A stretch of 34,079 nt of DNA, from positions 1-34,079 of the forward strand of contig JAHFSY010000047.1 of NCBI GenBank assembly GCA_023269615.1. Direction: 5' to 3'. Of this stretch, positions 1 to 8,380 are shown in pieces. The notes beneath the pieces are model-generated. The model searched no databases, had not been told where the DNA came from, and saw only the letters and a list, made by a program, of their open reading frames with translations. Made by a program: the position numbers and the translations under genes. Positions within the stretch are counted from its first letter, which is position 1; each line of letters starts with the position of its first letter. Source of the stretch: Verrucomicrobiota bacterium. Its GTDB lineage: Bacteria > Verrucomicrobiota > Verrucomicrobiia > JABWAM01.

Positions 1-49
1 ACAGCCGCCGTCCCTTTACACGAAAATCACGGACATCCCACCTGCGTAA
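1..49 (+). CDS. C-terminal end of a probable VapB-type antitoxin (partial)
   Basis: An open frame enters from the left edge and stops with TAA at 47-49. The last residues read QPPSLYTKITDIPPA. The stop lies 3 nt before the ATG of the PIN-domain toxin, the usual antitoxin-then-toxin order of type II modules. Only about 15 codons are visible and no DNA-binding domain is in view, so the antitoxin role is inferred from position alone. Confidence 0.45.
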   Translation, partial: QPPSLYTKITDIPPA

Positions 50-52
50 TCC

Positions 53-469
53 ATGGGATTCCTGATTGATACCGGCATCTGGGTCGCGGTGGAACGCGGG
101 AGATTTGCACCGGCGGACACCGCCTCAATCACCCAGGCTGCATCTGTTTTCATTTCGCCCGTCACCATCGCCGAGTTGCAATACGGCGCCGAACTCGCCT
201 CCAATCCTGGCATCCGTCAGAAACGCCTCATGGCCATCCGCCGCCTCCGGAGGAAACCGGTGCTGCGCATGGACGGAGAAACGGGCGAAGTGTTTGGAAC
301 GCTCGCCGCACATCTTGCTTCAAAACGGGGTCATGACCACCGCATTCAGGACATCTGGCTGGCCGCGCAGGCAATCCAGCATGGCCACCGGCTTCTGACA
401 CTCAACCGAAAGGATTTCGAGGACATCCCCGGCCTGAATGTGGTATCAATGCCGATGCCCAACGATTGA
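53..469 (+). CDS. vapC: VapC-like PIN-domain ribonuclease toxin
   Basis: 138 residues, normal length for a VapC toxin, a Mg-dependent endoribonuclease that is neutralised by a cognate antitoxin. The acidic PIN residues are in place: D6 in FLIDTGIW, E41 in TIAELQYG, D100 in IQDIWLAAQA and a late N118/D121 in LLTLNRKDFEDIPGL. The last segment is typical of the PIN fold's final strand, where the family has 'LxTxNxxDF'. The start ATG is 3 nt after the stop of the upstream partial frame, which fits a toxin-antitoxin operon. The RNA target cannot be told from sequence. Family call is strong; activity as a toxin is inferred. Confidence 0.85.
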   Translation: MGFLIDTGIWVAVERGRFAPADTASITQAASVFISPVTIAELQYGAELASNPGIRQKRLMAIRRLRRKPVLRMDGETGEVFGTLAAHLASKRGHDHRIQDIWLAAQAIQHGHRLLTLNRKDFEDIPGLNVVSMPMPND

Positions 470-481
470 TTTGTCACAATA

Positions 482-2206
482 ATGCGAAGCACTCCCCAAT
501 GTCTTGTCGCGGCTCTGGCCGAAGCGATCCGGTCCATTGTTTCCGCCGCTTCTCCATCGCACGCCGCTGTCACTCCCTGCCACGACGCGCGTTTCGGCGA
601 TTACCAGAGCAACGTGGCGATGGCGCTCGGAAAGAAACTCGGCAAACCGCCCCGTGAAGTTGCACAGCAAATCATCTCGGGGTTGAAAGTGGATGATGTC
701 TGCTCGAAAGTGGATATCGCCGGTGCGGGGTTCATCAACTTTCATCTTCGCACCGAATTCGTGGCGCGACAGCTTGTGGAAATGGCCGCAGATTCCCGGA
801 ATGGGATCGCCCCAGCCGCCCAGCCCCGCCGCATCATACTCGATTTCTCCAGTCCCAACACCGCCAAGTCCATGCACGTGGGGCATATCCGCTCCACGTT
901 TCTCGGCGACGCCCTGGCACGGATCGCGCGCGCCGTCGGGCATGCGGTCATCACCGACAACCATCTCGGCGACTGGGGGACGAATTTTGGAATGCTGATT
1001 TACGGATACAAACATCGCCTCGATCGTGCGGCGCTTGCCCGCTCGCCCATTGCGGAATTCGAGCGCCTCTACAGGGAAATCAATGCTGCATCCCAATCCG
1101 ACAAATCCATTCTCGACGCCGCGCGCAAGGAACTGGCGCTCCTGCACGCGGGCGATGCGGAAAATCTCAAAATCTGGAAGGAAATCACTGATTTTTCGCT
1201 GCTCGAATTCAACAAGACTTACCAACATCTCGGAGTGACCTTTGACCACACGCTCGGCGAAAGTTTTTACAACCCCATGCTGCAAGGCGTGGTGGACGAA
1301 TTAAAAAAACTCGGTGTCGCCGAGTTGAGTGAAGGCGCCACGTGCGTTTTCTTCCGCGATGATCCCGCCCTCAAGGACGCGGCTCCCATGATCATTCAGA
1401 AATCCGACGGTGCGTTCCTCTACGCCACCACCGACCTGGCCACGGTGCGTTACCGCGTCAATGAATGGAAAAGCGACGAAATCCTCTACGTGACAGATGC
1501 GCGCCAGCAGCTTCATTTCAAGCAGTTGTTCGCAGCCGCAACCAAGTGGATGGGGAAAGAGAAGCCTGAATTGAAGCACATCGTGTTCGGCAGCATTCTC
1601 GGACCAGACAAGAAACCGATCAAAAGCAGGTCGGGTGATCCCATCAAGCTGACGGAACTCCTGGATGAAGCAGAGGCGCGCGCACGAAAGATCATCGGGG
1701 AGAAAAATCCAGAGCTGACAAAGGAGGAACAGTCCCACGCCGCGCGGGTCATCGGCATCGGGGCTCTCAAGTACGCCGACCTCTGCCAGAACCGCGATCT
1801 CGACTATGTGTTCGACTGGAACAAGCTGCTCGCGCTGCAAGGCAACACCGCCCCATACCTGATTTATGCCTATGTCCGCGTCCGTTCCATCTTCAGGAAA
1901 GCGGATTCCAACAATATTTCCTCGAACCGATTTCAGCTTCAGGCCCCGGAAGAACTGTCCCTGGCCAAACACCTCATCCAGTTCAGCGATGCGGTTCACC
2001 CGATTCTCGAAGATTATCGCCCGCATCTTCTCACAAGCTACCTGTATGAACTTGCCGTTCGGTTCAGCCGGTTTTTCGAGGCATGCCCCGTCCTCAAGGC
2101 GGAGGAACCCATCCGCGCCGAACGCCTCGCGCTTTGCGACATCACGGCGCGCACGCTGAAGACCGGATTGAATCTCCTCGGCATTGAAACGCTGGAGAAG
2201 ATGTAA
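482..2206 (+). CDS. argS: Arginyl-tRNA synthetase
   Basis: 574 residues, full length for bacterial ArgRS, the cytoplasmic class I enzyme that charges tRNA-Arg with arginine using ATP. An N-terminal Add-1-like domain (about residues 1-95, including FGDYQSNVAMALGKKLGK) is followed by the Rossmann catalytic core with the HIGH motif as HVGH at 132-135, preceded by the usual SPNTAKSMHVGHIRST context. The KMSKS loop is degenerate, as is normal for many ArgRS (KKPIKSRSGDPIKL). The anticodon-binding DALR domain ends in LLGIETLEKM, the usual C-terminus of the family. It starts 12 nt after the PIN toxin stop, with no clear Shine-Dalgarno sequence, and converges with the minus-strand gene that ends 18 nt downstream. 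Confidence 0.97.
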   Translation: MRSTPQCLVAALAEAIRSIVSAASPSHAAVTPCHDARFGDYQSNVAMALGKKLGKPPREVAQQIISGLKVDDVCSKVDIAGAGFINFHLRTEFVARQLVEMAADSRNGIAPAAQPRRIILDFSSPNTAKSMHVGHIRSTFLGDALARIARAVGHAVITDNHLGDWGTNFGMLIYGYKHRLDRAALARSPIAEFERLYREINAASQSDKSILDAARKELALLHAGDAENLKIWKEITDFSLLEFNKTYQHLGVTFDHTLGESFYNPMLQGVVDELKKLGVAELSEGATCVFFRDDPALKDAAPMIIQKSDGAFLYATTDLATVRYRVNEWKSDEILYVTDARQQLHFKQLFAAATKWMGKEKPELKHIVFGSILGPDKKPIKSRSGDPIKLTELLDEAEARARKIIGEKNPELTKEEQSHAARVIGIGALKYADLCQNRDLDYVFDWNKLLALQGNTAPYLIYAYVRVRSIFRKADSNNISSNRFQLQAPEELSLAKHLIQFSDAVHPILEDYRPHLLTSYLYELAVRFSRFFEACPVLKAEEPIRAERLALCDITARTLKTGLNLLGIETLEKM

Positions 2207-2224
2207 GCGGGCTCCAGATTTCGC

Positions 2225-3370
2225 TCAGGGCTTGTGCGCGTTGATGTAGATGACTCCGGAGGTCTCATCCACCGTGATCGAATTCAGATGGCGGGTGTCG
2301 GGCTCGGCTGAAACGAATTCCGCCTTCCCGATCTCGCCCTTGGCGTCGGGCTTGAAACGTGCGATGCGAAACGAAAGGGCCACGGGATTTTTGGCCTGCT
2401 TGTCAGTCTCGGCGAGGACCGCGTAGAGGCTGGTCTTCGTCGAATACATGCAGTCGATGAACAGGTTGTTGGCGGATGGGGGCAAACCGTGGGCGGCATC
2501 CCACGATGTGAGGGCGGCTTTTGGCTCGCCTGCGGGCTCCAGGTCGCCGGTGAACAGCCACGACCAGAGTTTCCCAGCCTGCGTAAAATAGATGCATTTG
2601 CCAACGCGACGGAGGCAAAGATACTCCGGCAGTTCCGACACCTTGCAGGGTGAACCGAGTTTTTCAATTTCGCCGGACGGGTTTACATTCACCACCTCGA
2701 TCACGGAGGGATACGTTCCCAAAAACATCGCGGTAAAATTGTCGTTGGGCACCATGGTCCATTTCCCCTGTCCCCCAATGCCATAATCCACGGGCTCGTT
2801 GGTGGGCTCGCCTTTCTTAAGCGGCATCGCATACACGCCAGCGCCACCCCAACCACCCGTGTATAAAAAATTCAGCTTCGAATGAACCGCCATGGTCTGA
2901 AGCACGAAATGCGGATTGCCGGTTTTGTATGAGCGCGGCTTCCCCTTCGGCTCGCCCTTCTCGTCGAGGTCGTACACGATGAGGGTGTCCTTGATTTCCT
3001 CAGCTGCATAATCAATGCCGAGATAAAGCTTGGTGCGGTCCGGCGAGATCGCGATGCAATTCACGGATGTGCGCCAGACCTTGTCGCCCGACGGCACCAT
3101 GCACGGGTACGATCGCTCGTCGCTGTCCGAAATCTCACCCTGCGAATTGATGTCGAACACAAACAGCCCGCTCACGTTGCCCTCGGTTGTGTATTGCTGG
3201 CCCGCATACAACTTGTGGCCAGTCGGATTGACGAGCAACGCCGTAAGCGCGGCTGTTCCCCCGGAAACATCCACATCCACAATACGGTCCGCAGCACGCG
3301 CGGGAAAAATGCACATGTGAAGCCCGCAAAAAACAACCAAAAGACTTTTTTGAGACAATTGCACGCGCAT
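2225..3370 (-). CDS. Secreted beta-propeller-like protein of unknown function
   Basis: 381 residues from the ATG at 3370. A GTG one codon upstream could also serve. GGAAAA lies just upstream. A Sec signal peptide is apparent: positive start, hydrophobic stretch SLLVVFCGLHMCIF, then PARAAD as likely cleavage site. The mature part repeats short units of the type 'xLYxGxDY...LxVYDLDEKGEPKG', 'FLYTGGWGGAGVYAM' and 'GVIYINAHKP', which is how YVTN/lactonase-type propeller proteins look. I see no catalytic residues I would trust and cannot name a substrate. Convergent with argS; the ABC ATPase gene lies 55 bp upstream on the same strand. Export and fold are moderately supported, function unknown. 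Confidence 0.7.
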   Translation of the reverse strand: MRVQLSQKSLLVVFCGLHMCIFPARAADRIVDVDVSGGTAALTALLVNPTGHKLYAGQQYTTEGNVSGLFVFDINSQGEISDSDERSYPCMVPSGDKVWRTSVNCIAISPDRTKLYLGIDYAAEEIKDTLIVYDLDEKGEPKGKPRSYKTGNPHFVLQTMAVHSKLNFLYTGGWGGAGVYAMPLKKGEPTNEPVDYGIGGQGKWTMVPNDNFTAMFLGTYPSVIEVVNVNPSGEIEKLGSPCKVSELPEYLCLRRVGKCIYFTQAGKLWSWLFTGDLEPAGEPKAALTSWDAAHGLPPSANNLFIDCMYSTKTSLYAVLAETDKQAKNPVALSFRIARFKPDAKGEIGKAEFVSAEPDTRHLNSITVDETSGVIYINAHKP

Positions 3371-3425
3371 CACTTTTCCGGTACGTCATTTCAGGCCGCG
3401 TGTCAAACCGACGCAGAACATCCTT

Positions 3426-4403
3426 TCACCCGTGTTTTCCAAATATTTCCCGAATAATGTCCTCAATCGGCGCTTCCTCGATGTTGATATCCTCGACCGG
3501 GTAACGCGCGAACAGCTCACGGCAAACATCCGCGACCCGTGCCCGCGGAGCCTTCAGCTTCACCATCCCCTCCCGTGTTTCAATGATCTCGCCGAGGGAT
3601 GCCAGCGTCCCAAAATCACATGCACCCTTGCAGATGATCTGGATGACCTTGTACCCCGCAAAACGGTTCACGATTTCCGACAGTTTCCCATCAAAGAAGA
3701 TTTTTCCATGGTCAATGATGACCACCCTCTGGCATAACTCCTCGATATCCGTCATGTAATGGCTCGTCAGGATGATCGTCACCTTGTGCTCACGATTGTA
3801 CTCCCGCACAAATTCGCGAACTTTTTTCTGGCTGACCACGTCCAGCCCGATCGTCGGTTCGTCGAGCAGAAGCACGCGCGGGGAATGGAGCAGCGAGGCG
3901 ATCAGCTCCATCTTCATCCGCTCGCCCAGCGAGAGCTCGCGCACCATCACGTCCAGCTTGTCCTTCACATCGAGAAGCGACGTGAGCTCGTCCAGTCTTC
4001 GGTCAAAAGCGGAACGTTCAAGTCCGTAAATTTCACGGTTCAAGTCAAATGAGTCGTGCGCCGGCAGATCCCACCAGAGCTGGTTCTTCTGCCCCATCAC
4101 GAGGGAGAACTGGCGACGGTACGCATCCTTGCGCTCTGACGGCACAAAACCCAGCACACGAGCCGAACCGGAAGTCGGATAAAGGAGACCCGAGAGCATC
4201 TTCAACACCGTGGTTTTCCCAGCGCCATTGGGCCCAAGGAAGCCGACGAGCTCACCCTCCTCGATCGAAAAGCTCACGGACGACGCAGCAGCCGTCTCCA
4301 CGTATTCGCGATGAAACAGCCCCGTAACCCCACCCCAGAAACCTTCGCGCTTTTTGTAAGTGCGGAAAACTTTGGTGAGCTGGTTCGCTTCAATCGCAGG
4401 CAT
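3426..4403 (-). CDS. ABC-2 type transporter ATP-binding protein
   Basis: 325 residues from the ATG at 4403; the open frame continues 38 codons upstream, but homology begins with MPAIEANQLTKVF. It is a complete nucleotide-binding domain: Walker A GPNGAGKTT at 57-65, signature LSLGERMK at about 157-164, Walker B VLLLDEPTIGLD at about 177-188 and the H-loop His 215 in TSHYMTD. A C-terminal extension of about 90 residues follows. It resembles the COG4586-like ATPases that work with two ABC-2 membrane proteins. No permease gene is adjacent: the genes on either side encode a secreted propeller protein and an SGNH protein. The substrate is unknown. Confidence 0.9.
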   Translation of the reverse strand: MPAIEANQLTKVFRTYKKREGFWGGVTGLFHREYVETAAASSVSFSIEEGELVGFLGPNGAGKTTVLKMLSGLLYPTSGSARVLGFVPSERKDAYRRQFSLVMGQKNQLWWDLPAHDSFDLNREIYGLERSAFDRRLDELTSLLDVKDKLDVMVRELSLGERMKMELIASLLHSPRVLLLDEPTIGLDVVSQKKVREFVREYNREHKVTIILTSHYMTDIEELCQRVVIIDHGKIFFDGKLSEIVNRFAGYKVIQIICKGACDFGTLASLGEIIETREGMVKLKAPRARVADVCRELFARYPVEDINIEEAPIEDIIREIFGKHG

Positions 4404-4500
4404 GGCCACGAACCGTAAACAGCGGATGGCGCAAAGACAAGGCCGACACGCCGCAAGTGACGGTCGGGACCCCTTGGACAATTCTGGCGCCGAAACGAAG

Positions 4501-5745
4501 TCAGTTTTTCGCAGCAACCGCGGTCAGCGTCCACTTCCACTGTCGAGCATCGGGAGCATGGATGCGTTTCTCCTGGAAAGTGTCGAGATAGGCAGCCACT
4601 TTGTTCATGTAGGCCTCATATCCGGGCTTCAATTCATCTGCGGGCACATATTGGGCCAGATAAACCCAGCGCTGGCAGCTTGCACCTTGCTCCCGCACGG
4701 TGAGGTCATCCACCTGTCTGGCCATCGTTTGCCATGGACCGGCGCGGGTGGCGAGGTTGAGACCGGCCGCCAATTCCGCGTTCGAAAACGTCCCGGTCTC
4801 AACTCCCTCGACCACCAGTTTCCAGGTGGATGCCTTGAGACCGGTGACTTTGAAGCGATATTGGTTGAAGTCCTCGATCAGCGGAATGTAGCGGGAAACC
4901 GGCTCCGCATCCGTAAAAACGGTGGGCAACGCCTCATCGGTGCGGGTGAAGCTGATCTCCGCGTCCGTGACCTTCAGGTTCTCCACCTTGCATCGATCCG
5001 CTTTGGCTTTCTGTGTCCCCGCGTCCAACTCAAGCCCCGAAGCCTGCTCCGTGCAGCCAAGGGCCTTGAGCAAACCGTAGGCCATGACGGCGTGGCCGGC
5101 GGGGTCCGGATAAATCCCGTCTGGGATCATGGTGAACTTCGGGTCGTCCTTCCTGCCCCGGGCCTGTACATCGAGCATCAAGCTGAACAGATCGAAAACG
5201 GGCACTTTCTTGTCGGCCGCCAGCTTGACGACCTCCTTTGAGAGCTGGGCCAGCGTTTCATTGTAAGTCCAGCTTTCCTTTTTTATCCGCGACAACTTGT
5301 CGCGGTCCGGATCCACACAATTGGGCGTCAGCAGGATCACTTTCACGCCACGCTTCTGGAATCCATCCACCAGTCCTGTCATTCCTTTCCGAAACTTTTC
5401 CCGATGGTCGTCATCCAACGACGCAAATCCGCCGTCATTCATTCCATAGCAAATCGTGACCAAAGTCGGTCTAAAGCACTGGAGATCACGCTCCAACCGG
5501 TCCAGATGCGTGAACGCTGTGTCCGTCCAGCCGATGTTGTCGAAATGGATCCGGATATCGGGGTGGCGCAAGGTGAAGTAATTCTCCACCATGCGTGAAT
5601 AGTAAAATTGAAGTGTCGCGTTGTCGCCGATAAAGAGCACGCGGTCGCCATCCTTCAACATCGGCTCCGCAACAAGTGTCGCGCAGGCACAAAGCGACAG
5701 CAGGATGACGGTGAAACGCGATGCGATGCGGGGGGGGTGTGACAT
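4501..5745 (-). CDS. SGNH/GDSL-hydrolase paralogue with lost catalytic residues
   Basis: 414 residues from the ATG at 5745 (MSHPPRIAS...), which gives a signal peptide with hydrophobic core FTVILLSLCACATLVA. It is a tandem paralogue of the next gene upstream (5774-7033) and aligns with it along its whole length, including the N-terminal SGNH domain (about 28-230) and a shared C-terminal part. The block I GDS motif reads GDNATLQ, so the nucleophile Ser is Asn 42 (codon AAC), and the block V DGIHP reads DGIYP, so the catalytic His is Tyr 212. Block III GMND (Asn 103) and Asp 209 remain. The frame is intact, so this looks like a conserved pseudoenzyme, perhaps a carbohydrate-binding or partner protein; that role is inference. 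It lies 28 nt behind its paralogue, probably in one operon. Confidence 0.85.
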   Translation of the reverse strand: MSHPPRIASRFTVILLSLCACATLVAEPMLKDGDRVLFIGDNATLQFYYSRMVENYFTLRHPDIRIHFDNIGWTDTAFTHLDRLERDLQCFRPTLVTICYGMNDGGFASLDDDHREKFRKGMTGLVDGFQKRGVKVILLTPNCVDPDRDKLSRIKKESWTYNETLAQLSKEVVKLAADKKVPVFDLFSLMLDVQARGRKDDPKFTMIPDGIYPDPAGHAVMAYGLLKALGCTEQASGLELDAGTQKAKADRCKVENLKVTDAEISFTRTDEALPTVFTDAEPVSRYIPLIEDFNQYRFKVTGLKASTWKLVVEGVETGTFSNAELAAGLNLATRAGPWQTMARQVDDLTVREQGASCQRWVYLAQYVPADELKPGYEAYMNKVAAYLDTFQEKRIHAPDARQWKWTLTAVAAKN

Positions 5746-5773
5746 GGGGTTTATTTTCTCCACCAGCACGGAA

Positions 5774-7033
5774 TCAGTTTTTCCCCTTCGGAACGGCCAG
5801 CGTCCATTTCCACGTGCGAGCATCCGCAACATGAAAGCGTTTCTCCTGCAGCCGATGCACATGGGCGTCCGCAGTGGCGATGAAGCCATCCAGATCCGCC
5901 TTCAAATGTTCCGGCGCCGGATACTGCGACAAATACAGCCATCGCTGGAAAAACTCCGCCTGTTCCTTGACCACCAGGTCATCGGCCTTTTTCGCCATGG
6001 CCTGCCATGGTCCGGGGCGGGTGGCAAGATTGATGCCAGCCGCCAGCTCCTGGTTCGAAAACGTGCCCACCTCCATCCCCGCGACGACCAGTTTCCAGGC
6101 GGCGGCCTTCAGGCCGGTGACTCGAAAGCGGTACTGGTTGAAGTCCTCGATCAACGGAATGTACCGGGGGACCGGCGTGCAATCCGGATAGAATCCGGTG
6201 GGCAACGCCTCGTCGGTCCGTGTGAAGGTGATCTCCTCATCACCCACCTTCAAGCCGTCCACACGACAGCGGTCCGTCACGGCTTTTCCATTCGCGGCAT
6301 CGATTGAGAGCCCGGAGGCCTCCTCCTTGCAGCCAAGCGCCTTGAGCAGCGCGTAGGTCATCACGGCGTGACCCGGTGGGTCCGGGTGAATCCCATCGGG
6401 GATCATGACAAACTGCGGGTCATCCTTTTTGGCCCGGGTCAGCACATCCAGCATCAACGCATGGAGGTTGTGGACCGGCACATTCTCACGGGCTGCCAGA
6501 TCCAGCACCTCCTTCGTCAGTTGGGCCAACGTGTCGTTGTACGTTCCGGTCGGGGTTTTCAGCCACTGATACTTGTCGTGATCCGGGTCCACGCATCCGG
6601 GCGTAAGCAACACCACCCTCACACCGGCCCGCTTCAATTCCCGGACGATACCCTCCATTGCCGTCTTGAACTTGTCCATCGTGTCCTTACCGTCATTCAT
6701 CCCGTAGCAGATGGTGACCACCGTTGGCTTCAGGTTCAGGACATCGCTCTGCAATCGGGGCAGTCGACGGGTGGCGGTGTCTCCGCCGTACCCGACGTTG
6801 TAAAAATGGATCTTGGTTCCCGGCTGGCGCAATGTAAAATAATCCACCACCTGTCGCGTGTAGTGCAGCTCACCCGTGATGCTGTCGCCGAGAAACACGA
6901 CGCGGTCGCCATCCTTGAGCGGTGGCTGGGCCCATGAGATCGCGCACCAGAACGGCAGCGCTGCGGTCCACAGGACTCGAAACGATCGGCTCCACCAGGG
7001 ACGAATCTTTCTTGGATGAGGGAGTCTGTTCAT
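5774..7033 (-). CDS. Secreted SGNH/GDSL-family hydrolase (esterase-like)
   Basis: 419 residues from the ATG at 7033 (MNRLPHPRK...); the open frame extends 72 codons further but that part holds an unrelated remnant. A signal peptide or anchor is likely at about 18-36 (VLWTAALPFWCAISWAQ). Catalytic blocks of the SGNH fold: FLGDSITGE with Ser 51, NVGYGGDTA with the oxyanion Gly, ICYGMNDG with Asn 113, and DGIHPDPPGH with Asp 213 and His 216. Such enzymes deacetylate or de-esterify polysaccharides or lipids outside the cytoplasm; the substrate is not visible here. About 190 residues follow the SGNH domain and are conserved in the downstream paralogue (IPLIEDFNQYRF and others). Confidence 0.9.
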   Translation of the reverse strand: MNRLPHPRKIRPWWSRSFRVLWTAALPFWCAISWAQPPLKDGDRVVFLGDSITGELHYTRQVVDYFTLRQPGTKIHFYNVGYGGDTATRRLPRLQSDVLNLKPTVVTICYGMNDGKDTMDKFKTAMEGIVRELKRAGVRVVLLTPGCVDPDHDKYQWLKTPTGTYNDTLAQLTKEVLDLAARENVPVHNLHALMLDVLTRAKKDDPQFVMIPDGIHPDPPGHAVMTYALLKALGCKEEASGLSIDAANGKAVTDRCRVDGLKVGDEEITFTRTDEALPTGFYPDCTPVPRYIPLIEDFNQYRFRVTGLKAAAWKLVVAGMEVGTFSNQELAAGINLATRPGPWQAMAKKADDLVVKEQAEFFQRWLYLSQYPAPEHLKADLDGFIATADAHVHRLQEKRFHVADARTWKWTLAVPKGKN

Positions 7034-7090
7034 TGGTTCAGGTTCGTACCCACGAGCCCGGTTCCAGCGTTTTGAAAGCGGATGTGGCGC

Positions 7091-7177
7091 TTCCTTGTAA
7101 AGCACACCCAGCGCGAGCTTGAACGTGTTTTTACTGACGCCAACTGCTTCACAGATCGTCTGGGGCGGTCTGGGAAA
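7091..7177 (-). pseudogene. Fragment resembling the C-terminal winged helix of CvfB/YitL
   Basis: In frame upstream of the SGNH gene, the stretch ICEAVGVSKNTFKLALGVLY followed by KE looks like the C-terminal winged-helix end of CvfB-type S1 RNA-binding proteins, where the family has 'FGMSKKxFKKAxGxLYK'. The homology covers only about 25 residues and is followed by unrelated sequence, with no S1 domains upstream. I read it as a decayed remnant, not as the N-terminus of the hydrolase. Chance similarity remains possible. Confidence 0.35.
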
Positions 7178-7270
7178 CGTGCGACCGTGCCGAGTGAATG
7201 CTCGCCGTGTAAAGACATCAATCCAATTATTATCATAAGGATGATTCAAACTTCTTCCATCTGGTTGTAA

Positions 7271-7531
7271 CAGTTTAGCTCATTTTCTTTTTCGTCACGA
7301 GGAATTGTTGAAGAGGATGGCGCTCCCTTCTTCGCACGCACCACGCCAGGTTCCCGTTCCTTGAAAAACATTTACAACTCCATTCTCGCTTATATCGCCG
7401 AAGATCTCCTCCCTCACCGCCCAAACCGCGTCGAACCCCGCTGCATCAAACGCAGACCCAAACCGTACCAACTCATGGCCAAACCCAGACACCTCATGCG
7501 CGAAATCCCTCACCGACGCAAAAGATCATGA
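7271..7531 (+). pseudogene. C-terminal remnant of an IS4-type transposase
   Basis: A plus-strand frame, open from after the TAA at 7268 to TGA at 7529-7531, contains SILAYIAEDLLPHRPNRVEP, then RCIKRRPKPYQLMAKPRHLM and REIPHRRKRS. The 'EPRxxKRRPKPYxLMxxPRxxMR' ending is the usual C-terminus of IS4-family DDE transposases. No start codon and none of the DDE catalytic core is present, and the sequence before about 7350 is not recognisable. It is an inactive relic; no terminal inverted repeats were identified. Confidence 0.55.
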
Positions 7532-7574
7532 CCTTAGCTTCGTGCCATTCGTGACTCCCTTGACGGTGCGGCTC

Positions 7575-8309
7575 TCATTCGGCCCAGATCCCCAAATCGT
7601 TGGACGTGTAATACGCATGCCATTCGAGGGCTCCAGTAATGGCATCCCATTTGCCCTTCCGAATGAACTCGCCATGGCCATCCACAAAGACAAAATTCAG
7701 CCCCGTGCGGCGATGACGTCCCCAAAGTGTATAACCTCCGGAGACGTACGGAGGGCTTGCGATGGAGACCGTGTCATCGAAGTGTCCGCCGTAAAATGGA
7801 GTGATACCATAGCAGTCGGCTACAAGGAAGATGCGGCTGCTGTTGCGGACCTCATTCAGGGAGTGCATGGGATAATAGCCAAACCCGGTGAACTGCGTGT
7901 TCACTCCAAAACTGTAGGAGATGTCACCGGGCAATTTGCCGGGGCAACCTGTATTGGCTCCGCCAAGGAAATGAACCAGTGTTGAACCTCCCCGAAGATA
8001 GGAGTTTGTGATGTTGTCCGTCCATAGGTTCGGCACAGGAGGATTGGTGGGCTCCCCGGTGCCATTCACCCAGCCATTGTTCTCCGTTCCCATGACAATC
8101 AAGGCCATGCCCACCTGACGCATGTTTGAGAGGCATGCGATCTTTTTTGCTGAATCTTTTGCGCCTCTCAGCGCCGGAAGGAGCAGGGCGGAGAGGATGG
8201 ATATGATTGCGATCACCACCAGGAGCTCGATGAGGGTGAATGCGTGCCACTTCCCCCGTTGGCGAAGGATGTTCATGGCGGGATGCGCTCGCGGGATACG
8301 TTTCAGCAT
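7575..8309 (-). CDS. Pseudopilin-like protein with prepilin N-terminal methylation motif
   Basis: About 244 residues from the ATG at 8309, which has AGGA 6 nt upstream. Another ATG at 8276 is possible. The type IV pilin-like signature is [20 protein letters not shown], after a basic leader, and the C-terminal part holds the H...DGH motif (WGRHRRTG...[10 protein letters not shown]) typical of the large Verrucomicrobia/Planctomycetes pseudopilin family. The residue before the cleavage site is Ala where prepilin peptidase normally sees Gly. These proteins are thought to be processed by a type II secretion or type IV pilus-like system; their role is poorly known. It stands downstream of, and on the same strand as, a regulator gene. 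Confidence 0.88.
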   Translation of the reverse strand: MLKRIPRAHPAMNILRQRGKWHAFTLIELLVVIAIISILSALLLPALRGAKDSAKKIACLSNMRQVGMALIVMGTENNGWVNGTGEPTNPPVPNLWTDNITNSYLRGGSTLVHFLGGANTGCPGKLPGDISYSFGVNTQFTGFGYYPMHSLNEVRNSSRIFLVADCYGITPFYGGHFDDTVSIASPPYVSGGYTLWGRHRRTGLNFVFVDGHGEFIRKGKWDAITGALEWHAYYTSNDLGIWAE

Positions 8310-8380
8310 GCCGCATCCTAATTCCAAAAAGGAAATCCGGCCAGCGGTGGGTGTTGGTCATTTATTATGTCCAAACTATT

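Noticed and set aside
446..1285. Long minus-strand open frame (279 codons) opposite argS
   Set aside because: Lies entirely in the shadow of a well-supported argS; no recognisable domain and low-complexity composition typical of antisense frames in GC-rich DNA.
7295..7513. 72-codon minus-strand frame in the intergenic region
   Set aside because: It is antisense to the recognisable IS4-type transposase C-terminus on the plus strand.
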